Shown: in pieces, positions 1 to 5,871 of the stretch
Layout: each line of letters opens with the position of its first letter
Numbering within the stretch: the first letter of the stretch is position 1
Origin: Candidatus Nitrosopumilus sp.
Lineage (GTDB): Archaea > Thermoproteota > Nitrososphaeria > Nitrososphaerales > Nitrosopumilaceae
Length of the DNA stretch: 7,113 bases
Assembly: GCA_030637455.1 (NCBI GenBank)
Contig: DAOWGL010000181.1
Location: 1-7,113 of the forward strand
Direction of reading: 5' to 3'
The notes under the pieces: generated by a model
What the model was told of the DNA's origin: nothing
The model's input: only the letters and a program-made list of their open reading frames with translations
Database searches by the model: none
Program-made: the position numbers and the translations under genes

Positions 1-553
1 CCACAGAACCAAAATAAAAGCCTTCATTCATTCCAAAAGGATCATAGATTCCTATCAATGCAGTTGGGGAATCCATTGCTGAAACTAGTCCAGTGATTTT
101 AACTACATCTTTGTCTGTGTATTGTTTTTCTTCTGTGTATAGTAAAATAATCTCAGGTTCCACAATTTCTTCAATTATAATTTCAGGCTCAGAAAATAGC
201 CCTTCTACCACAAAATAATGATTTTCAGAAATTCCCCCATAATCAAGTTTGACTAAATATTCACCAGTTTTTTCATAAAATGGAGAATCAAGTAAAATAG
301 TTTTATCAAATGTTTTTTCAGATGAAATTTCTAAATTATTTGCAGATAAGATTTTTCCATCAGGGTCATAGATACTCATAGCAATTACAGGCATTCTAAT
401 CTCTTGAATTTCACCTGAAATGATTAATGAATCACCAAAATCATAAAATTCCTTGTCAAAATTTACAATTAATGAATCTGCAAAAACCTCTGTGAAAATC
501 ACAGAAGAGAATACGGCTAACACTAAGGTAACTCCTAATACAATTCCTAACAC
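1..553 (-). CDS. Exported repeat protein with Ig-like modules, N-terminal part, cut by window edge
   Basis: An open frame from a GTG start to the left edge, 184 residues visible; it has no usable ATG start, so an ATG-only search would miss it. An in-frame TAA lies upstream, and GTG at 551-553 is the first canonical start after it. The N-terminus (VLGIVLGVTLVLAVFSSVIF...) is a hydrophobic signal peptide with likely cleavage after A25 (V-F-A before DSLIV). Two tandem modules follow: the first at about 27-117 (FYDFGDSLIISGEI, IYDPDGK, GEYLVKLDYGG, YFVVEG), then an acidic Ile/Glu-rich linker (EPEIIIEEIVEPEI, 122-135), and a second from about 136 (YTDKDVVKITGLV, then IGIYDPFG), cut by the edge. 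I recognise the scheme GD-hydrophobic-SG...YDP.G...G.Y.V...YG from thaumarchaeal extracellular proteins, where it often repeats several times. Function is unknown; a surface or secreted structural role is inference. The alternative start is GTG at 521-523, which would leave a very short signal peptide. Confidence 0.8.
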   Translation of the reverse strand, partial: MLGIVLGVTLVLAVFSSVIFTEVFADSLIVNFDKEFYDFGDSLIISGEIQEIRMPVIAMSIYDPDGKILSANNLEISSEKTFDKTILLDSPFYEKTGEYLVKLDYGGISENHYFVVEGLFSEPEIIIEEIVEPEIILLYTEEKQYTDKDVVKITGLVSAMDSPTALIGIYDPFGMNEGFYFGSV

Positions 554-574
554 AAGGGTAAAAACGTAAATTTC

Positions 575-583
575 TATTTAATA
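575..583 (-). promoter_or_regulatory. Probable TATA box for the GTG-started exported protein gene
   Basis: On the coding strand TATTAAATA lies at -30 to -22 from the proposed GTG start, in the 51-nt gap after the preceding gene. The position fits a leaderless archaeal transcript, and there is no Shine-Dalgarno sequence before the GTG. The element also helps choose this GTG over the in-frame GTG 30 nt further in. Confidence 0.5.
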
Positions 584-604
584 ATCACGTAGAAATTATT
601 CTTT

Positions 605-1783
605 TCAGGGAATAGTGATCAAAGTGGACATTAACGGAGACATTGCTGTTGGATCATTAATTGAATTCCAAACAAAAGTTTCTATTTCATAAATTCCAGA
701 TTTTTTTGGAATCCATGATTGAGAAACATCTAGAGTCTGCAGAGGGGAAAGTTCACCCTGAATCCATGATAAAGATTCAACAATATTTTCATCATTTTTG
801 ACTTGGAACATGTAAACAAATTTTTGATTAAAATCATGATCATTTGAGATAGTTCCGACTATTTGCATTTGTGAATTTGCTGAAAAAGATTGTAAAGAAT
901 TTCCAAGTCCATCAGAGAAAGTTATTGGTAAATTTTTAATTCGTTGTATTGGAGGAATGGATGAATCAACTGTTGCACTAGTTTCAATTGGTAAATTATC
1001 TGATTTTGAGTAGGGTTTTGGAAGAGTATAGTCATCGTATTTGGCAAATATTTCATCTCCAGGAATAGAATAAAGCCTATTTCCACTGGATGGAGAGTTC
1101 TGAGATAATGAAACTGTTGCAATAAAAGATCCTGAACTTTCAGATGTTTCTACAGCATTAACCTCAATTCCTGCAACATCAGAATCAGAAAAAATTTGTA
1201 TTGGTAAATTATCTAGTGCTTCAGGATTTAGATTCATATCAACATCAACTACACGAACTATTGCAGATTTTTCCAAGTAGAAAAGATCTTCAATAAAATT
1301 AATTGTTCCAATATTCCAACTAACTGGAACTGACTCAACTAATACAACTCCATCTGCAAATTCAAATGAAATAGTAATTGCAGAGTCTCTATCAACTTCT
1401 AAAAATCCACTAGTAGGACCATTTCCAATAGTTCTAGGAGTTGTATCAAAATCCCCATCACCATCAGCATCATGAGTAAAACCTGTAAGAATAACTTCTG
1501 CAGTAAAAATGCCAGAATTTACATCAGTTTCAGTAAATCTATACGGCTCTAGAGAATGCTCAGATGTAGCAATTTTAATTGGATGTTCACTAGTTTCACC
1601 AATTGAATCAATCAAATGTCTATCAGTATTCCAGCTAGGAGATATGATAGTTATTTTCATTTTGTCAGTCCAAGAATAAACTGGCTTGTCTGTAAAAATT
1701 GGAGAGTATGGATCATTGTAATCCGGAGCAGTTTGCCCAAATGCTGGAAGTAATAACAAAGAGAAAAATAAAATCTGAAACAT
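605..1783 (-). CDS. Exported modular beta-sandwich protein of thaumarchaeal type, function unknown
   Basis: A complete 392-aa protein of unknown function. The N-terminus (MFQILFFSLLLLPAFG) is a hydrophobic signal peptide with a plausible cleavage after G16 (A-F-G before QTAP); it has no Lys or Arg before the hydrophobic core. The mature part has two related modules. Module 1 (about 30-155) contains TETDVNSGIFTAEVILTG (84-101) and a DADGDGDFD loop (105-113) that could bind calcium. Module 2 (about 165-255) contains VDVDMNLNPEALDNLPIQIF, then SDSDVAGIEV and ETSESSGSFIATVSLS, ending GDEIFAKYDDYTLP. This pattern recalls the repeats of thaumarchaeal S-layer-like and other surface proteins. The C-terminal domain (about 283-392) has FVYMFQVKN, SLSWIQGELSP and SWIPKKSGIYEIETFVW, an Ig-like domain I recognise from Nitrosopumilus-type exported proteins. 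There is no C-terminal membrane anchor, so the protein is probably secreted or held on the surface by protein contacts. The ATG is the only usable start, because an in-frame TAA lies 18 nt upstream of it. Confidence 0.85.
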   Translation of the reverse strand: MFQILFFSLLLLPAFGQTAPDYNDPYSPIFTDKPVYSWTDKMKITIISPSWNTDRHLIDSIGETSEHPIKIATSEHSLEPYRFTETDVNSGIFTAEVILTGFTHDADGDGDFDTTPRTIGNGPTSGFLEVDRDSAITISFEFADGVVLVESVPVSWNIGTINFIEDLFYLEKSAIVRVVDVDMNLNPEALDNLPIQIFSDSDVAGIEVNAVETSESSGSFIATVSLSQNSPSSGNRLYSIPGDEIFAKYDDYTLPKPYSKSDNLPIETSATVDSSIPPIQRIKNLPITFSDGLGNSLQSFSANSQMQIVGTISNDHDFNQKFVYMFQVKNDENIVESLSWIQGELSPLQTLDVSQSWIPKKSGIYEIETFVWNSINDPTAMSPLMSTLITIP

Positions 1784-1804
1784 GTTAAAAATTATGATTT
1801 ATTG

Positions 1805-1813
1805 AATTTATTG
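1805..1813 (-). promoter_or_regulatory. Possible TATA element for the 392-aa exported protein gene
   Basis: On the coding strand CAATAAATT lies at -30 to -22 from the ATG, within the 47-nt gap after the LSm gene. This is where an archaeal TATA box sits when transcription starts at or next to the start codon (leaderless mRNA), and no Shine-Dalgarno sequence is present. The second exported gene has TAAAT at exactly the same offset. The gap is AT-rich throughout, so chance cannot be excluded. Confidence 0.35.
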
Positions 1814-1830
1814 TTTGATGAATAAAATTT

Positions 1831-2061
1831 CTAAGATTCTTCTTCAGGTAAGGATACTGCCAAAAGATTATCTCCACGAAGTAGAATTTTTCCTAATTGC
1901 TCATGTTTTTCTTCTGTAATATCTTCAGCGGTTTCTAGTGTTAAATTCATGTGAATATCAAAATTTTGGAGGACACCTTGAAGGGTTTTGTCATTTCTCA
2001 ATCGAAGTAAAACAACTTTGCCTTTGCTGTTAGCCATTAATGTTGAAATTTCATCTGCCAT
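1831..2061 (-). CDS. Sm-like archaeal protein (LSm/SmAP), RNA-binding ring subunit
   Basis: A 76-aa protein covering exactly one Sm fold. The family assembles into homomeric rings (usually heptamers) that bind U-rich single-stranded RNA and act in RNA processing or turnover; the archaeal role is only partly known. The Sm1 motif spans about residues 14-47, with G29 and the RNA-contact signature FDIHMN (D35, H37, N39). The Sm2 motif ILLRGDNLLAVSL spans 59-71, with R62, G63, D64 and N65 matching the IRGDN core. A short acidic tail (EEES) ends the protein and there is no extra domain. The ATG lies 5 nt after the rpoA stop, so it is almost certainly cotranscribed with rpoB-rpoA; its own Shine-Dalgarno is weak (only a GAG 8 nt upstream), so it may depend on coupling. 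The family assignment is firm; which SmAP paralogue it is cannot be decided from this window. Confidence 0.93.
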   Translation of the reverse strand: MADEISTLMANSKGKVVLLRLRNDKTLQGVLQNFDIHMNLTLETAEDITEEKHEQLGKILLRGDNLLAVSLPEEES

Positions 2062-2066
2062 AATTC

Positions 2067-5000
2067 TTACTCAGTTTTCTTGGTCTTCTTGCTCACTTGC
2101 ATGTATAGGTCAACAGTACCACTTCCAATTGGAATGTTACTTCCGACAATAACGTTTTCAGTAATACCCTTGAGTTGTTCAACTTCACCTTGTAGTGCAG
2201 CATGTGCAATTGTTGGAACTGTGATTTCGAATGCGGCCCTTGCAAGAACACTGTCTTTGGTACCTGCAATTCCGTGTCTACCAATTTGTTGCATGTAACC
2301 TCTAGAGCACATCAAATCAGATACCAGCATAATGTATCTATTATCAACTTCTAATCCTTGGTCACCCAAAGTATGATTAAGTTCAGCAATCAATGAATTT
2401 CTTGCAGCCTCAATTCCCAAGGTTCCTGCAATTTCAAAGACATTGTTAGTTCTAACATTCTTTTTGTCAATGCCTTTGACTTCAAGTACTTTGGCAACGT
2501 TAGAACCAGTTGTTTGGATAACCCATTCATCATCTTTTTGAACTAGAGTAACTCGTTCAACATCTGGAACTCCTTTAACAGTAGTGTTAAGAACTTTATT
2601 TCTAATTGCAATTGCAATTGCAGTATCAGCTTCATCTACTAAATTCAAAGTAATTAATTCGCCTACAATTTCCATCTTGAATTTTTTATTGGATGAAAGT
2701 GCTGCTTCTACTTCAGCCATAGAGCATCCTCTTTCTTTTAGTCTGTTAGGACTCATAATTAATTTGATATTTGTAGAGTAATCTGTTTCAGTATCAACAA
2801 TCAATGCACTTACCTTAGTTTGTAATACGTTTCGTGCAACTTCAATTGCTTTTTCTCGAGATTTCTTTGATTCCTCATCAAGGTAAATATCCATAGTTGG
2901 AGTTACAGGTTTCTTTCTTGCATCAACTAATTCAATTAATCTTGGAAGACCCAAGGTTACGTTTCTTTCTTTAATTCCTGCAAAGTGGAAAGTTCTCAAA
3001 GTCATCTGAGTACCAGGTTCACCGATTGATTGTGCTGTAACAATTCCGACTGCTTGACCAGGTTCTACTTGGGCTTTGTTGTAAAGTGAAAGTCCTTTCT
3101 TACATACTGCTTCAACACCAGATTTACTCAAGTTGGATTTGTGTAAAGCATCAGTTAGAAGACTAGTTAATCTTGGATTAAATATTTTGGTGTATTTTTT
3201 GGCTAATGTATCAATCTCGTCTTTAGTTGCTTTCTTTCCAGAATCAATAATGGTTTGGGATTCTGCCAATCTACTTGCATTGAATGCTTCACCGTGATCA
3301 CTTTTTTGCACATCGATTCCATCTTCACCGTATAGGAATTGAACAATGTGTCCGTGTGGATCCCTTACAGTTCCATCATATTCTAATCTAATGTGTTCTA
3401 ATGCGTTAATCAATCTACGCTGCATGTAACCACTTTGTTGTGTTCTAACTGCAGTATCTACTAGTCCTTCACGTCCACCCATTGCGTGGAAGAAGAATTC
3501 TAAAGCTGTAAGACCTGTTCTGTAATTTGATTTTACAAATCCATGTGCATCAGGATTACTATCATGTTCTTGATAGTGTGTTAATGCACGATTACTATAA
3601 CCATAACTCATTCTATTTCCTCTTCTTGATTGTTGGCCTAATGCACCTGCCATCTGACCTACGTTAAGTGCTGAACCTCTGGCACCAGTGGTAGCCATAA
3701 TTTTTCCAGCGTTACTATCATCTAGAGAATCATTTGCAGTAGCTCCTGCCTTTTCTCTTGCTTTACCTAATTCATTGACAATGTATGCCTCTAAGGCTTC
3801 TTCTGCCTTCATACCTCTTGTTAGTTTTAGAGTTCCTTTTTCATATTGAGAAGTTAAATCAGATACAGTATCATAAGTTCCTTGAATGTCATCTAGGATT
3901 TGTTGTACGTTCTTTTCTGGAACTTCAAGATCACCATATCCATAACTGAAACCATAATGAGTGATGAATTGTTTTACCATAATTAGAATAGAGTTTAAGA
4001 AAGTCTTACCAGCTGCATTTCCATAGTCTTTTGTAATTCTGTGTAAGACACTTTCAGGTTCCTCAGCACCAATTGATGTTTTGTCAATTACACCGCTGAT
4101 TAATTCGCCGTTTTTAATTACAACATCTTTTTCTGGACCTTTTGTTCCCTTTGACCATTTTGATGTAAGAACATAGTTGAAGTCGTTTGGAAGGAATAAT
4201 GAGAATAATTGTTTTCCAGTATATGCAGGGCCATCTTTTGTTTTGGTTCCAGGTTTTGGAAGTGCATCAGTGTAACCACCAAGCATTGCATAGTTTGAAA
4301 ATTCTTGAATTGATAGTATAGTATCATCTTTAGTTAGAAGATATGCACCAGTTACAAAGTCTCTTAGTGCTCCAATAATTGGACCACCATATCTTGGAGA
4401 AATTAATTGGTCTTGAACTCTCATCAAAAGAATTGCTTCTGCTCTTGCTTCCTCACTTTGAGGAACGTGAAGGTTCATCTCATCACCATCAAAGTCTGCG
4501 TTGTATGGTGGACATACAGATGGGTGTAATCGGAATGTTTTACCTGGAAGTACTCTCACATAGTGAGCCATAATGGACATCTGGTGAAGTGATGGTTGTC
4601 TGTTGAACATGACAATATCACCATCTGCAAGATGTCTTTCAATCAAATATCCAACCTCAAGGGTTTCAGCAATTGTAGAACGGTCTTCTACGAAATCTAA
4701 TCTAATCTTTACACCATCTGGTCTTACGATATAGTTTACACCAGGATGTGTTTCAGGTCCATTGATTACTAATTTTCTCATTCTTTCAATATTCCATTCA
4801 GTAACAATTTCAGGAATAGTTAGTTTCATTGCAACTTGTTCAGGGACTCCAACTTCAGACAAATCCAAGTTAGGATCTGGTGAAATTACAGTTCTACTTG
4901 AAAAGTCAACTCTTTTTCCAGATAATGAACCTCTAAATCTTCCTTCTTTTCCTTTTAATCTTTGAGTTAAAGTTTTGAGTGGACGTCCAGAACGATGATG

Positions 5001-5870
5001 AGCTTGTGGAATTCCAGAAACCTCATTATGAAAGTATGTTGTAGAGTGATATTGTAACAAGTCAACCAAATCTTGAACAATTAGTGGCGGAGTACCTGCT
5101 TCTTTACTTTCCTTTAGTCTTTGATTAACTCTAATGATATCCACCATTTTGTGTGTCAAGTCATCTTCAGATCTAATTCCAGTTTCAAGAATAATTGAAG
5201 GTCTAACAGTTACTGGTGGAACAGGTAATGCTTGAAGGATAAACCATTCTGGTCTTGCAGTGATTGGATCATAATTTAGTAATGACAAATCTGCATCTAA
5301 GATTTGTGTAAATCGTTCTCTAATTGTAATTGGTAATAATCTATGTTCACCGATTTCAGTTTTCTCTACAAAGATTGTTGGTTTTGTAAAGACTAGCTCG
5401 TATTGTGTTTTTCCACAGTGAGGACATTCCTTTGCTTTTTTTGCTTTTTCTATAATTTGTTCAGGGATTCGTTTTTGTGAAACTACAGTGTAAGCTGCAT
5501 GTTTGTCTTTAATTTTTTGGAATGCATTTAGATCATCTTGTGGAACTTTGAGTCTTGCACATGAACGACATGTGGATTGTAGTAATTTGTAGATGTTATC
5601 GATAAAAGCAATGTGTAAAATTGGTTCTGAAAGTTCAATATGTCCAAAGTGTCCAGGACATCTTGCAGCTGTATTTCCACATGTAAGACATTTTTGTCCA
5701 GGCTCAAGTGTTCCTAATCGTCCATCCATAAGACCCCCTTGAACTGGCATTCCATCTTCATCGTATGTTTCAGGAGCAGTGATTTCAGCTACGGAATATT
5801 TTCTAATTTCAGCTGGAGACCATACTGAAAATCGGATTCCATCGATTGCTTTAATTGCTTGAACAGACAT
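2067..5870 (-). CDS. rpoA: DNA-directed RNA polymerase subunit A, unsplit A'-A'' fusion (Rpb1-like)
   Basis: Largest RNA polymerase subunit, carrying the catalytic magnesium site for RNA synthesis. The 1267-aa frame is complete from ATG to TAA. Landmarks in order are: first zinc site C61, C64, C71, H74; second zinc site C101, C104, C149, C152; RFRGSLSGKRVDFSSRTVIS (about 311-330); NRQPSLHQM (423-431); the catalytic loop NADFDGDEM at 457-465 with D459, D461 and D463; GARGS at 729-733; the bridge helix region from GLTALEFFFHAMGGREG (about 786-824); the trigger-loop region starting GIVTAQSIGEPGTQ (about 942-975); and the A'' terminal part with GRHG (1197-1200) and SVLARAAFE (1207-1215). Most archaea encode residues up to about 860 as A' and the rest as a separate A'' protein; here the chain runs straight through, as is known for Thaumarchaeota. 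The start is supported by a Shine-Dalgarno sequence and the 1-nt spacing from rpoB. The usual RTLPHF motif before the bridge helix reads RALTHY (761-766). Confidence 0.98.
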   Translation of the reverse strand: MSVQAIKAIDGIRFSVWSPAEIRKYSVAEITAPETYDEDGMPVQGGLMDGRLGTLEPGQKCLTCGNTAARCPGHFGHIELSEPILHIAFIDNIYKLLQSTCRSCARLKVPQDDLNAFQKIKDKHAAYTVVSQKRIPEQIIEKAKKAKECPHCGKTQYELVFTKPTIFVEKTEIGEHRLLPITIRERFTQILDADLSLLNYDPITARPEWFILQALPVPPVTVRPSIILETGIRSEDDLTHKMVDIIRVNQRLKESKEAGTPPLIVQDLVDLLQYHSTTYFHNEVSGIPQAHHRSGRPLKTLTQRLKGKEGRFRGSLSGKRVDFSSRTVISPDPNLDLSEVGVPEQVAMKLTIPEIVTEWNIERMRKLVINGPETHPGVNYIVRPDGVKIRLDFVEDRSTIAETLEVGYLIERHLADGDIVMFNRQPSLHQMSIMAHYVRVLPGKTFRLHPSVCPPYNADFDGDEMNLHVPQSEEARAEAILLMRVQDQLISPRYGGPIIGALRDFVTGAYLLTKDDTILSIQEFSNYAMLGGYTDALPKPGTKTKDGPAYTGKQLFSLFLPNDFNYVLTSKWSKGTKGPEKDVVIKNGELISGVIDKTSIGAEEPESVLHRITKDYGNAAGKTFLNSILIMVKQFITHYGFSYGYGDLEVPEKNVQQILDDIQGTYDTVSDLTSQYEKGTLKLTRGMKAEEALEAYIVNELGKAREKAGATANDSLDDSNAGKIMATTGARGSALNVGQMAGALGQQSRRGNRMSYGYSNRALTHYQEHDSNPDAHGFVKSNYRTGLTALEFFFHAMGGREGLVDTAVRTQQSGYMQRRLINALEHIRLEYDGTVRDPHGHIVQFLYGEDGIDVQKSDHGEAFNASRLAESQTIIDSGKKATKDEIDTLAKKYTKIFNPRLTSLLTDALHKSNLSKSGVEAVCKKGLSLYNKAQVEPGQAVGIVTAQSIGEPGTQMTLRTFHFAGIKERNVTLGLPRLIELVDARKKPVTPTMDIYLDEESKKSREKAIEVARNVLQTKVSALIVDTETDYSTNIKLIMSPNRLKERGCSMAEVEAALSSNKKFKMEIVGELITLNLVDEADTAIAIAIRNKVLNTTVKGVPDVERVTLVQKDDEWVIQTTGSNVAKVLEVKGIDKKNVRTNNVFEIAGTLGIEAARNSLIAELNHTLGDQGLEVDNRYIMLVSDLMCSRGYMQQIGRHGIAGTKDSVLARAAFEITVPTIAHAALQGEVEQLKGITENVIVGSNIPIGSGTVDLYMQVSKKTKKTE

Positions 5871-5871
5871 T

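Noticed and set aside
922..1122. 66-codon open frame on the minus strand inside the exported protein gene
   Set aside because: A different frame of the same strand within a gene that has a clear signal peptide and domain structure; no independent signals.
1820..1830. Possible T-rich terminator just after the LSm stop
   Set aside because: The coding strand has only four consecutive T residues, too little in such an AT-rich gap to call an archaeal oligo-T terminator.
2604..2622. Three tandem copies of AATTGC
   Set aside because: It encodes the Ala-Ile run in rpoA (about residues 1084-1089) within the conserved A'' region; short and explained by codon choice, not a regulatory or mobile repeat.
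4379..4573. 64-codon open frame on the plus strand opposite the rpoA catalytic loop
   Set aside because: Antisense shadow of the most conserved part of rpoA, with no start signal or recognisable protein.
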